Assembly: GCA_902478365.1 (NCBI GenBank)
Contig: CABSKX010000002.1
Span: 1-64,000, forward strand
Reading direction: 5' to 3'
DNA from: an uncultured Collinsella sp.
Lineage (GTDB): Bacteria; Actinomycetota; Coriobacteriia; Coriobacteriales; Coriobacteriaceae
DNA length: 64,000 bases
Below are positions 7,926 through 16,267 of this stretch, one piece after another. The notes beneath the pieces are model-generated. The model was given only the letters and a program-made list of their open reading frames with translations, did no database searches and was not told the origin of the DNA. The number at the start of each line of letters is the position of its first letter. Position 1 is the first letter of the stretch. The translations under genes and the position numbers were made by a program.

Positions 7926-8984
7926 ATGCGCGCGTTTGATTTTGAGATGTCGCGCCGGGGGTTTGCCTCGGCGCTCGCCGCGGGCGCCCTGTCGCTTGCG
8001 CTCGCGGGCTGTGGCGGCGGGGCTGCCGGTGCCGGGTCCGCCGCGGGCTCGGCTGCCGGGTCTGCTGCTGACGGTGCCGCTGCCGAGCCGGTTGAGGTGC
8101 ACGTCGCCTCGCTCAAGGGGCCGACCTCGATTGGTCTGGTGCAGTTTATGGACCAGGCCGCAAACGGCGAGACGGACAATGAGTTCGACTTTGCGATCAA
8201 CACCGCCGCCGACGAGATCGTGCCCAAGGTCATTCAAGGCGATATCGACATTGCCCTGGTGCCCGCCAACGTGGCGAGCGTGCTCCACAACAAGACCGAG
8301 GGCGCGGTGCAGGTCATCGACATCAACACGCTGGGCGTGCTGAACGTTGTGACGGGCGACGCGAGTGTGGCCTCGTTTGGCGATCTGGCGGGTCGCACCG
8401 TCTACATGACGGGCAAGGGCACCACGCCAGAGTACGTCATGAACTACCTGCTGGAGCGCGCGGGCCTGACCGGCCAGGTGGCGCTCGAGTTTAAGAGCGA
8501 GCCCACCGAGGTGCTGTCGGCCCTGCTTGCCGACCCGTCCGCCGTGGGCGTGCTGCCGGAGCCGTTCAAGACCGCTGCCATCGCCAAGAGCGAGGGCAAG
8601 CTGTCGGCACCGGTGAGCCTGACTGATGTGTGGGACGAACTGGCGGGTGACACGGGCTCCCGGTTGCTGACGGGCGTGACCGTGGTGCGCCGTGCCTTTG
8701 CCGAGGAGCATCCCGAGGCCGTGACGGAATTCTTGAGCTGCCATGCGGCGAGCGTGAAGGCCGTGAACGCGGCGCCGGCGGACTGGGCGCAGGCCGTGGT
8801 CGATGCAGGCATCGTGGATAACGCCACGATTGCCGAAAAGGCGATTCCCGGGTGCATGCTCGTGCGCCAGACGGGGAAGGATATGAAGGCGGCGCTCGGT
8901 GGGTACCTGCAGGTGCTGGCCGATGCGGACGCGAGCGCCGTGGGTGGCAAGCTCCCGGCTGACGATTTCTACTACATGGAGTAG
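7926..8984 (+). CDS. ABC transporter substrate-binding lipoprotein (NMT1/ThiY-like)
   Basis: Extracellular solute-binding lipoprotein, 352 residues. The N-terminus has a twin-arginine-like SRRGFA (9-14), a hydrophobic core and a lipobox LAGC with the lipidated Cys at 29, then a low-complexity Gly/Ala/Ser linker. The mature part resembles the NMT1/SsuA/ThiY family, which bind aromatic sulfonates, thiamine precursors or nitrate-like ligands. The ligand cannot be read from the sequence. ATG 7926 is favoured over GTG 7917, which would sit too close to GAGGGG. It starts 2 nt after the hydrogenase stop and ends 3 nt before the permease, so it belongs to the same operon. Confidence 0.85.
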   Translation: MRAFDFEMSRRGFASALAAGALSLALAGCGGGAAGAGSAAGSAAGSAADGAAAEPVEVHVASLKGPTSIGLVQFMDQAANGETDNEFDFAINTAADEIVPKVIQGDIDIALVPANVASVLHNKTEGAVQVIDINTLGVLNVVTGDASVASFGDLAGRTVYMTGKGTTPEYVMNYLLERAGLTGQVALEFKSEPTEVLSALLADPSAVGVLPEPFKTAAIAKSEGKLSAPVSLTDVWDELAGDTGSRLLTGVTVVRRAFAEEHPEAVTEFLSCHAASVKAVNAAPADWAQAVVDAGIVDNATIAEKAIPGCMLVRQTGKDMKAALGGYLQVLADADASAVGGKLPADDFYYME

Positions 8985-8987
8985 CCC

Positions 8988-10364
8988 GTGCGTGCGTTTG
9001 CTCGACAAATGACGGAGCGTATGAAGGCGGTGGCGGCAGCAGGTGCCGTCGCCGCCTTTTGGCTTGCCGCGTGGATGCTGGTGGCGGCGCTGGTGGCGCA
9101 GCCGTTGATCTTGCCTGGGCCGGGTGTTGTTGCCCTGGCGCTGCTGCGCCTGGTGCGCGATGGCGGTACCTGGGCGATTTTGGCGGGCTCGGGCGCGCGA
9201 ATACTGGGCGGGCTGGCGCTTGCCGCGGCGTGTGGTGGCGTGCTTGCCGGGATTTCGTCACGTTCGCGGGCGTTTGCGCACCTGGTGGCTCCGGCACTGT
9301 CGTTTGTAAAGGCGACGCCGGTCGCCTGCGTGGTGGTCCTGCTGCTCATTTGGCTGGGGTCGGCGCGCGTGAGCATCGCGGCGGTCTTTTTGATGGCGCT
9401 GCCGGGCGTGTATTTTTCGCTGGCCGAGGGCTTGGCACAAGTGGATAAACCGCTGGAGCAGATGTTCCGTCTGCATGGCGTGCGCGGCTGGCGCCTGTTT
9501 TGCGTCCATACCTGGCGCGAGGTGCTGCCGTTTGTGCTTTCGTGCGCCCGCGCCGTGATCGGCATGAGCTGGAAGGCCGGCGTGGCAGCCGAGCTGATCG
9601 GCATGGCGGTGGGCACCGTGGGTGAGCGCATCTATCAGGCAAAGCTTTTGATTGAGACGGCTGATCTGCTGGCGTGGACCGTGTTGGTCGTAGCCGCCTC
9701 GTGGGCGTGTGAGCGCGTGCTGGTGTGGCTTCTGCGGGTTTCGGGGCCCGTGGCGTGGCGCGCGGCCGTGCGGGCGCATGGGCATGGACTGCGCGGGCGT
9801 GCGGGGGCTGCGAGCGATGGCGCTGCGGCGGAGCTTGCGCTTGCCGTGGGCGATCGCGCGCCGTGGGCTCCGGCACTGGACGGTCTGGCGCTCAACGTGC
9901 CCGCGGGCGGGCGTATCTGTGTGATGGGTGCTTCGGGTGCGGGCAAGTCGACGCTGCTTGCGCTAGCGGCGGGGGAGTCCGCGCCGTGCTCGATGGTGTT
10001 TCAGGATGCACGCTTGGTCGAATCCGCCTCGGCGCTGGATAACGTGTTGGTGTGCGCCGATGCGCGCGTGGATGCTTCGAGCGCCGCGGCATTGCTGCGC
10101 CTGCTGGTGCCAGGGATCGACGTGCATGCTCGCGTGGCCGAGCTTTCGGGCGGGCAGCGCCGTCGCGTCGAGATCGCTCGAGTCCTGCTGTGCCCGGGCG
10201 GCGCCGTTATTCTGGACGAGCCCTTTACCGGTCTAGATACCGCCGCACGCGACGCATGCGCCGAGGTCGTGCTCGACCTGCTCGACGGCCGCATGCTCCT
10301 GCTCGCCACGCACGATGTCGCCGACGCTCAGGCCCTCGATATCTCGGACATCATCACGCTCTAA
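8988..10364 (+). CDS. Fused ABC transporter permease and ATP-binding protein
   Basis: One 458-residue chain combines a SsuC/ThiX-like permease (about residues 1-250, several membrane helices, with the EAA-like region near 150-170) and an ABC ATPase (about 270-458). The ATPase shows Walker A GASGAGKST near 314, Q-loop VFQD, signature LSGGQRRR near 386, Walker B VILDEP near 408 and the switch His in ATHD. The nucleotide-binding half is short: only about 17 residues separate Walker A from the Q-loop, so the usual beta-hairpin segment is trimmed. GTG 8988 has GGAG 6 nt upstream. With the preceding binding protein it forms a complete importer. Such fusions are rarer than separate subunits, but the continuous frame and motifs argue against an assembly error. 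Confidence 0.85.
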   Translation: MRAFARQMTERMKAVAAAGAVAAFWLAAWMLVAALVAQPLILPGPGVVALALLRLVRDGGTWAILAGSGARILGGLALAAACGGVLAGISSRSRAFAHLVAPALSFVKATPVACVVVLLLIWLGSARVSIAAVFLMALPGVYFSLAEGLAQVDKPLEQMFRLHGVRGWRLFCVHTWREVLPFVLSCARAVIGMSWKAGVAAELIGMAVGTVGERIYQAKLLIETADLLAWTVLVVAASWACERVLVWLLRVSGPVAWRAAVRAHGHGLRGRAGAASDGAAAELALAVGDRAPWAPALDGLALNVPAGGRICVMGASGAGKSTLLALAAGESAPCSMVFQDARLVESASALDNVLVCADARVDASSAAALLRLLVPGIDVHARVAELSGGQRRRVEIARVLLCPGGAVILDEPFTGLDTAARDACAEVVLDLLDGRMLLLATHDVADAQALDISDIITL

Positions 10365-10385
10365 ATACTAACTCAGCTACAAAAT

Positions 10386-10414
10386 GATTCGTTTTCCTCC
10401 GTTCCCATGGGGTC
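10386..10414. repeat. Dispersed GATCCGTTTTCCTCCGT repeat, single arm (copy 2)
   Basis: GATTCGTTTTCCTCCGTTCC matches the 3994 arm with one change and begins 22 nt after the transporter stop. No opposing arm is present. Confidence 0.6.
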
Positions 10415-10420
10415 GGGTGT

Positions 10421-10475
10421 GGTATTCTATCTGCGGGGTAATATTTAGGAATACCAAGTAATACCAACGCCGCAG
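10421..10475. promoter_or_regulatory. Nested palindromes upstream of the antitoxin-like gene
   Basis: GGTATTC (10421-10427) opposes GAATACC (10449-10455), and CTGCGG (10431-10436) opposes CCGCAG (10470-10475). Dyads like this upstream of RelB-type genes usually bind the antitoxin itself, so autoregulation is plausible. Confidence 0.5.
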
Positions 10476-10579
10476 AAACAAACTCCGGATGCGGGCCAAT
10501 CGGGTTGCCTTCACAGCCCGTCGCCCAGCCGCGTGGCCCGCATCTATCCGCACTACCGTCGTTTCAAAAAGGAAGCGCC

Positions 10580-10801
10580 ATGGCAGAACACATGACCCCC
10601 GTAGTCGCGAAGGTCTTGCCCGAGGAGAAGGCAGCCTTCGCGGCGGCAACTCAGCTCGTGGGCACCACGCCGTCCAACGCCATCCGCATGTTTATCGCCG
10701 CGTTCAATCGCTGCGGCACCTTTCCGTTTGACATCTCGCCCAACGGGGCCTTTGGCAAAGAGTGTCCTCAACAGCTAGTCGTTGAAGAACGTCCCCAATG
10801 A
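10580..10801 (+). CDS. RelB/DinJ-family antitoxin-like protein
   Basis: Small 73-residue protein. The first 50 residues follow the RelB/DinJ ribbon-helix-helix pattern (VVAKVLPEEKAAFAAATQLVGTTPSNAIRMFIAAF), a DNA-binding dimerisation domain. The tail is short and ends SPNG...PQQLVVEE, the part that would normally grip a RelE/YafQ toxin. No toxin gene lies downstream: its stop overlaps an alternative ATG of the CPBP protease gene, so it may be co-transcribed with that gene instead. AAGGA precedes the ATG. It may be an orphan antitoxin or a repressor derived from one. Confidence 0.75.
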   Translation: MAEHMTPVVAKVLPEEKAAFAAATQLVGTTPSNAIRMFIAAFNRCGTFPFDISPNGAFGKECPQQLVVEERPQ

Positions 10802-10824
10802 CTAGTCGTCGGGAGGAGGTTGGC

Positions 10825-11703
10825 ATGCTCAATGCGATGATTTGGGCGCTTGCCTGTTTTGGTGTTGTTGCTGCCGATATTGCCCTGAGCATGGTTCTGT
10901 TTTCAGTTCTCGATGCCGTGTCGGTGCTGACGGGCTATCCGATCGACAATCTCGATATCCAATGGTTCCAGGCTGCCGCTCAGACGGCGTCATTTTTGAT
11001 GGCGCTGCTGTGGTGGCGCTATCTGTGGCCCCGCTCCTTCATGGCGCGCCGGCAAGGCGAGCGCCCGCTCGGCGGGGGAGCAGGCGCGGCATGGAAGCGC
11101 ATTGCCTGCGTTGTCGTGATCGGCCTATCCATGCAGGTGGTCATTAGCTACCTATGCGACGGCGTACTGTCGCTGCTGCCCGAGGTCGCGGCAGGCTATA
11201 GCGAGCTCGTCGAGGAAACGGGCATGGGCGATACCAGCCTTCTTGCCGTCCTGACCACGGTGCTCGGCGCGCCGTTTTGCGAAGAGCTCCTGGTACGCGG
11301 CATCATCTTTGAGTTTTCGCTGCGTGCGTTTAATCCGCAGTGCCGTCCGCTCTGGAAACGCCGGCGCCGCGCGAACGCGCAAGACGGCGCTATAGTGCCC
11401 TGGGCGGCCCCGAGTACCTGGGGCGTCGCCGCGGCAATCGTGCTGCAGGCGGCGGTCTTCGGCTTTATGCACATGAACTGGGTGCAGGGCTGCTACGCGG
11501 GCGCTGCCGGCCTCATTTTTGGTTGGGTACTCGTGACCACCGGAAAGCTTCGCTACACGATTCTGCTGCACTTTGCGTTTAATGCCGGGTCGTATCTCAT
11601 GGGGCTGCTGTGGTTTGTGAGCACACCGCTCGACGTTGTGGTCACGGTTGCCATCGCCGGCATCATCCTCGTGGAGGCGATGCGCTCACTGCGCCACGCA
11701 TGA
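10825..11703 (+). CDS. CPBP family intramembrane metalloprotease
   Basis: Polytopic membrane protein, 292 residues, of the CAAX protease/bacteriocin-processing (Abi) family. The catalytic motifs are in order: EELLVRG near 153, HMNW near 215 and HFAFNAGS near 249. These provide the Glu/His residues of the glutamate-type or metal active site. The ATG at 10825 has GGGAGGAGG 6 nt upstream; an earlier ATG at 10798 overlaps the preceding stop but has no such site. Family members process prenylated-like peptides or bacteriocins, or give bacteriocin immunity; the substrate here is unknown. Confidence 0.85.
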   Translation: MLNAMIWALACFGVVAADIALSMVLFSVLDAVSVLTGYPIDNLDIQWFQAAAQTASFLMALLWWRYLWPRSFMARRQGERPLGGGAGAAWKRIACVVVIGLSMQVVISYLCDGVLSLLPEVAAGYSELVEETGMGDTSLLAVLTTVLGAPFCEELLVRGIIFEFSLRAFNPQCRPLWKRRRRANAQDGAIVPWAAPSTWGVAAAIVLQAAVFGFMHMNWVQGCYAGAAGLIFGWVLVTTGKLRYTILLHFAFNAGSYLMGLLWFVSTPLDVVVTVAIAGIILVEAMRSLRHA

Positions 11704-11732
11704 GAGACGGACATAGCGACGGCACCGCTGCC

Positions 11733-13880
11733 TTAGTTGCGCCTGCCGCCTCCGTTGGCGCCCTGCCGTCCCTGGGCCGCGCGGTTGCGGCCGGCAGTGT
11801 TCTGCGCGCGCGACATGCCGCCGTGACCCTTGCTGCCCTTAGGCCCCTTGCCGGCGCCGCCAGCGCCACCGTGGGCCTTGCCGCCCTTATTGCCGGCGCC
11901 ATGTCCGCCGCCAGCAGACGTCTCGCCCGGTCGCGGCGGCACGGGACGGATCAGGCAATGCTTGGTGTAGCCGATCAGGTCACGACGCCCGGCTTTTTCC
12001 AGCGCCTCGCGCACGAGCTTGTAGTTCTCGGGCTTGCGGTATTGGATGAGCGCACGCTGCATGGCCTTCTCGTGCGGGTCGCGTGCCACGTAGATCGGCT
12101 GCATGGTACGTGGGTCCACGCCGGTGTAGTACATGCAGGTTGACATGGTGGACGGGGTGGGGTAGAAGTCCTGCACCTGCTCGGGCATGTAGCCCATGTC
12201 GCGCACGGCTTCGGCAAGGTCCACGGCTTCCTTCATCGTTGAGCCGGGATGGCTCGAGATTAGGTACGGCACTACGTACTGCTTGAGTCCGTATTCGCGG
12301 TTCAGGCGTTCAAATTTACGGCAGAACGCGTCGTAGACGGCTCGGCTCGGCTTGCCCATCACGGACAACACCGCGTCGCTCACGTGCTCGGGTGCCACGC
12401 GCAGCTGGCCCGAGACATGGTGCTCCAGCAGCTCGCGCAAAAACTCGTCCGAGGCATCGGCCATGGTGTAGTCAAAGCGGATGCCGCTGCGGACGAAGAC
12501 CTTCTTGACGCCCGGCAGCTGGCGCAGGTCGCGCAGCAACTGCGTATAGCCGCTCTCGTCGACCACCATGTTCTTGCATACGCTCGGCCACAGGCAGCGC
12601 TTGTTCTTGCACACGCCATGCTTGAGCTGCTTGTCGCAGGCAGGGCGGCTAAAGTTTGCCGTCGGTCCGCCCACGTCGTTGATGTAGCCCTTAAACTCGG
12701 GATCGCGCGTGAGCAGCTCGGCCTCGCGCATGATCGAGTCGTGGCTGCGCATCTGCAACACGCGGCCCTGGTGGAAGGTGAGCGCGCAAAACGAGCACTC
12801 GCCAAAACAGCCGCGGTTGGAGCTAATGGAAAACTTGATCTCAGCAAAGGCCGGCACGCCGCCTGCCGCGTCGTAGTCGGGATGCCAATCGCGTGCGTAG
12901 GGGAGTTCGGCCACCTCGTCCATCTCGTCGGTGGTGAGTGTTGCCGACGGCGGGTTCTGCACCACGTACACGCTGTTGGGATATGGCTCTACCAGGCGAT
13001 GCCCGGTGATGGGGTCCATATTCTGCTGCTGCACGTTAAAGCTGCGGGCGTAGTTGAGCTTGTCGGCGGCAAGGTCGTCCCAGCTGGGCAGCAGGTCGTA
13101 GTCGTAGACCTCGTCGAGCGAACCCGTGCGGTAAACGGTGCCGTTGATATAGGTGATCTGATCGACGGGCAGCCCCGCGTCGAGTGCGTCGGCGATCTCG
13201 ACAATCGCGTGCTCGCCCATGCCGTAGATGAGGATGTCGGCGCCCGAGTCGAGCAGTACCGAGCGCTTAAGCTTGTCCTGCCAGTAGTCGTAGTGGGCCA
13301 GACGGCGCAGGCTCGCCTCGATGCCGCCGATGATGATGGGAGCGTCCTTAAACGTCTGGCGGATGAGGTTGCCGTAGACCGTGACGGCGCGATTGGGACG
13401 GCGCCCCTCCTCGCCGCCGGGCGTGTAGGCGTCGGTGTGGCGGCGATGCTTGGTCACCGAATAGTGGTTGACCATGGAGTCCATGTTGCCGGCACTGACG
13501 AGAAAGCCCAAGCGCGGCTCGCCGAGCACGGTGATGCTGGCGGGGTCGGTCCAGTTGGGTTGGCAGATGATGCCCACCTTGTAGCCGTGCGCGTCGAGTA
13601 CGCGGCTGATGATGGCCATGCCAAAGCTGGGATGGTCCACATAGGCGTCGCCGCAGATGTAGACAAAGTCGCACTGGTCCCAGCCGCGTGCATCCATGTC
13701 GGCTCGACTGACGGGGAGGAATTTATCGCGGCCCGGGCGCCAGGGGCGGGCGGGCGTCGCTTGGGAATGCTTGGCGCGGGCGACCGTGGCCTGCGCCTTG
13801 CCGCCGCGCTTTTGCTGCTGGCCCTGTTTGCCCTGCTGACTGCGCTGGTTGTTCTGAGCGTGCTGAGGCTTTTTTGCCAC
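11733..13880 (-). CDS. YgiQ family radical SAM protein (UPF0313)
   Basis: Predicted cytoplasmic radical SAM enzyme of 715 residues. The N-terminus is basic and Gln-rich. A cobalamin-binding-like region precedes the radical SAM cluster motif, whose cysteines are C358, C362 and C365 (CFGECSFC). YgiQ-specific blocks are recognisable, including the region FVYICGDAYVDHPSFGMAII. The C-terminus ends in an unusual 65-residue Gly/His/Lys-rich tail after PPRPGETSAGG. The GTG start at 13880 has GGGAGGG just upstream on the minus strand; longer in-frame upstream sequence lacks a site and overlaps the neighbouring region. The reaction of this family is not established. It converges with the CPBP gene with only 29 nt between stops. 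Confidence 0.9.
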   Translation of the reverse strand: MAKKPQHAQNNQRSQQGKQGQQQKRGGKAQATVARAKHSQATPARPWRPGRDKFLPVSRADMDARGWDQCDFVYICGDAYVDHPSFGMAIISRVLDAHGYKVGIICQPNWTDPASITVLGEPRLGFLVSAGNMDSMVNHYSVTKHRRHTDAYTPGGEEGRRPNRAVTVYGNLIRQTFKDAPIIIGGIEASLRRLAHYDYWQDKLKRSVLLDSGADILIYGMGEHAIVEIADALDAGLPVDQITYINGTVYRTGSLDEVYDYDLLPSWDDLAADKLNYARSFNVQQQNMDPITGHRLVEPYPNSVYVVQNPPSATLTTDEMDEVAELPYARDWHPDYDAAGGVPAFAEIKFSISSNRGCFGECSFCALTFHQGRVLQMRSHDSIMREAELLTRDPEFKGYINDVGGPTANFSRPACDKQLKHGVCKNKRCLWPSVCKNMVVDESGYTQLLRDLRQLPGVKKVFVRSGIRFDYTMADASDEFLRELLEHHVSGQLRVAPEHVSDAVLSVMGKPSRAVYDAFCRKFERLNREYGLKQYVVPYLISSHPGSTMKEAVDLAEAVRDMGYMPEQVQDFYPTPSTMSTCMYYTGVDPRTMQPIYVARDPHEKAMQRALIQYRKPENYKLVREALEKAGRRDLIGYTKHCLIRPVPPRPGETSAGGGHGAGNKGGKAHGGAGGAGKGPKGSKGHGGMSRAQNTAGRNRAAQGRQGANGGGRRN

Positions 13881-14133
13881 GATCCCTCCCGGTGTCTGTA
13901 TGCTGCACGTAATTGTAACCAGTCTTTTTGGGACGGAGCTAAAAAGACTGGGGGAGTACATGAGCTGGGGGATCGGCGCGTCGATACGGGGATCGTTTGT
14001 TTCCGGACTGTGTATCTGCGCGTTGGAGAACCCGTCTCGCGCGCACGCCATGTTGTCAATGGGTTACAGTATGAACGGCGGTTATGTTTCCGCCAACGCA
14101 CGAGAGAGTCGTCAACAAGGAGGATGCACGACG

Positions 14134-14850
14134 ATGCAGCGTGCCAAACAGATATCGGAGTCTATTGAGCTGGGCATCATCTTGGCGCTCGCCGGTGGCT
14201 TTATGGACGTGTATTCGTACATTGGGCGCGACCATGTTTTCGCCAACGCGCAGACGGGCAACATCCTGCTCGTGGGTGTAAGCATCTCGGAGGGCAACTG
14301 GCAGCTGGCGGGACGCTATTTCTTCCCCGTGGTGTCGTTTGCCGTGGGCATTATGCTTGCCGACCTGGTTCACGAGCGGTTCGGCAGCGTGATTCACTGG
14401 CGCCAGGTGACGGTGTTTTTTGAAGCCGTCATCTTGCTGGGCGTGAGCTTTATCCCCGGTGGCGGTTACAACCTGCTCGCCAACTGCCTCACTTCGTTTG
14501 CCTGCGGTATGCAGGTCGAGAGCTTCCGCAAGATTCACGGTCACGGTATCGCTACGACCATGTGCATCGGCAACTTGCGCAACGCGCTGCAAAACGTGGA
14601 CGATTACATCATCACCCACAGGCGCGGCTTTTTGGAAAACGGCCTGCTGTACTTTGGCGTGATCTTTATCTTTGTGTTTGGCGCCGTGTTGGGCAACTGG
14701 TGTATTGAGCGCATGGGCCTGCATGCCATCGTCGTGGCGAGCTTGCTGCTGTTTGTCGCGTTTGCCATCATGTTCATCGACCGCGAGCGCGACTTGCGCT
14801 TACGCTGGAAGGTTGCGGCCGAGGCTTGGAAAGAGGGCTGCCGAAAGTAA
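14134..14850 (+). CDS. YoaK family membrane protein (DUF1275)
   Basis: Integral membrane protein of 238 residues with about six hydrophobic helices. It shows the family hallmark near the N-terminus (GFMDVYSYI, then FANAQTGNILL) and a GMQ motif mid-protein (FACGMQVESFRKI). DUF1275/YoaK proteins are probable small-molecule transporters without an agreed substrate. AAGGAGG lies 10 nt before ATG 14134. The gene is divergent from ygiQ and is followed by its own terminator. Confidence 0.85.
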   Translation: MQRAKQISESIELGIILALAGGFMDVYSYIGRDHVFANAQTGNILLVGVSISEGNWQLAGRYFFPVVSFAVGIMLADLVHERFGSVIHWRQVTVFFEAVILLGVSFIPGGGYNLLANCLTSFACGMQVESFRKIHGHGIATTMCIGNLRNALQNVDDYIITHRRGFLENGLLYFGVIFIFVFGAVLGNWCIERMGLHAIVVASLLLFVAFAIMFIDRERDLRLRWKVAAEAWKEGCRK

Positions 14851-14855
14851 CCGAA

Positions 14856-14893
14856 TGCGGCAAAGGGGCTGTCCCTTTGCCGCAATATTTTTC
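14856..14893 (+). terminator. Intrinsic terminator after the YoaK-like gene
   Basis: A 12-bp stem TGCGGCAAAGGG (14856-14867) pairs with 14873-14884 and is followed by ATATTTTT. Confidence 0.85.
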
Positions 14894-14902
14894 ATCATCT
14901 GT

Positions 14903-14955
14903 TGAAACGCTTTAACAATTTTGACGTTCTCACGCGTTTTTCGTTTCAAAAGCGT
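14903..14955. promoter_or_regulatory. LacI/CcpA-like operator candidates upstream of fucO
   Basis: TTGAAACGCTTTAACAA and, about 30 nt on, CGTTTCAAAAGCG both contain the GAAACGCTTT core, in opposite orientation. LacI-family catabolite regulators bind sites of this kind, which would fit an alcohol dehydrogenase. No regulator gene is adjacent. Confidence 0.35.
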
Positions 14956-15015
14956 TAGGATGGGACTCATAGCGTGGGGCGTAATGGGTGCCCCGCACAC
15001 GATGGGAGGCTATCA

Positions 15016-16182
15016 ATGGCTAATCGTTTCGTTCTCAATACCATCTCTTATCATGGTTCCGGCGCCATCAAGGAAATCCCCGGCGAGCTCCAGCGTCGCG
15101 GCTACAAGAAGATTTTCGTCTGCTCCGATCCCGATCTGGTCAAGTTTGGCGTTACCGCCAAGGTGACCGACGAGCTCGACGCCGCCGGCATCGCTTGGAG
15201 CCTCTACTCCGAGATCAAGCCCAACCCCACCATCCAGAACGTCAAGGACGGCGTCGAGGCCTTCAAGGCCGCCGAGGCTGACGCTATCGTGACCATCGGC
15301 GGCGGCTCCTCCATGGACACCGCTAAGGCCATCGGCATCATCATCAACAACCCCGAGTTCGCCGATGTCCGCAGCCTCGAGGGCGTTGCTCCCACTAAGA
15401 ACCACGCCGTGTTCACCATCGCCGTGCCGACGACCGCCGGTACCGCCGCCGAGGTGACCATCAACTACGTCATCACCGACCCCGAGAAGGTCCGCAAGTT
15501 CGTGTGCGTCGACACCAACGATGCCCCCGAGGTTGCTGTCGTCGATCCCGACATGATGGCTTCCATGCCTGCCGGCCTGACCGCTTCCACTGGCATGGAC
15601 GCTCTGACCCACGCCATCGAGGGCTACACCACCAAGGGCGCTTGGGAGCTCTCCGACATGTTCCACTTTGAGGCTATTAAGCTGATCAGCGAGAACCTGC
15701 GCGACTCTGTCGCCGAGGCCAAGTCCGGTCAGCCCGGCTCCGGCCGCGAGGGCATGGCTCTTGGCCAGTATGTCGCCGGCATGGGCTTCTCCAATGTTGG
15801 CCTGGGCATCGACCACGCCATGGCTCACACCCTGTCCGCTCACTACGACACCCCGCACGGCGTCGCCTGCGCCATGCTGCTGCCGATTGCCATGGAGTTC
15901 AACAAGCCGGTTTGCGCCGAGCGCCTGGCCAAGGTTGCCGTTGCCATGGGCGTTGACACCACGGGCATGAGCACCGACGAGGCCGCCGACGCCGCCATCG
16001 CCGCCGTCAAGCAGCTCTCCGCCGACGTGAACATCCCGCACGTCTGCGAGGCCATGAAGGCTGACGAGATCGAGGTCCTGGCCAAGGACGCCATGGCCGA
16101 CGCCTGCTTCCCGGGTAACCCGCGCGAGGCGACGCTCGACGACGTCATCGAGCTCTTCAAGAAGATCTGCCCGGTTGCCTAG
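15016..16182 (+). CDS. fucO: Iron-containing alcohol dehydrogenase, lactaldehyde reductase-like
   Basis: NAD-dependent group III alcohol dehydrogenase, 388 residues, closest by recall to FucO (lactaldehyde to 1,2-propanediol). The NAD-binding GGGSSMD lies near residue 95 and the phosphate-contact VPTTAGTAAE near 140. The metal site is complete: Asp195 and His199 in MDALTHAIEGY, then His near 267 and 281 in GIDHAMAHTLSAHYDTPHG. GGGAGG stands 6 nt before the ATG. Codon use is strongly biased to C/G endings, which suggests high expression, as for a fermentative end-product enzyme. The gene stands alone with a clear terminator. The true substrate could instead be another short aldehyde. Confidence 0.87.
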   Translation: MANRFVLNTISYHGSGAIKEIPGELQRRGYKKIFVCSDPDLVKFGVTAKVTDELDAAGIAWSLYSEIKPNPTIQNVKDGVEAFKAAEADAIVTIGGGSSMDTAKAIGIIINNPEFADVRSLEGVAPTKNHAVFTIAVPTTAGTAAEVTINYVITDPEKVRKFVCVDTNDAPEVAVVDPDMMASMPAGLTASTGMDALTHAIEGYTTKGAWELSDMFHFEAIKLISENLRDSVAEAKSGQPGSGREGMALGQYVAGMGFSNVGLGIDHAMAHTLSAHYDTPHGVACAMLLPIAMEFNKPVCAERLAKVAVAMGVDTTGMSTDEAADAAIAAVKQLSADVNIPHVCEAMKADEIEVLAKDAMADACFPGNPREATLDDVIELFKKICPVA

Positions 16183-16235
16183 CCCAGTTTGGTGGTCCTT
16201 CGCCCGTAGGTGTATGGTCTTTTGACGTGCCGCTG

Positions 16236-16267
16236 GCCCCGCCGTGCTACGCACGGCGGGGCTTTTT
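16236..16267 (+). terminator. Intrinsic terminator after fucO
   Basis: The 12-bp stem GCCCCGCCGTGC/GCACGGCGGGGC with loop TAC is followed by TTTTTG. Confidence 0.9.

Noticed and set aside
11703..11733. A terminator between the convergent CPBP and YgiQ genes
   Set aside because: Only 29 nt separate the stops and no hairpin with a T tract is present there.
13881..14051. A longer N-terminus for the YgiQ protein
   Set aside because: The upstream in-frame codons are not preceded by a ribosome binding site, lie in the divergent promoter region and do not resemble the family; GTG 13880 has GGGAGGG.
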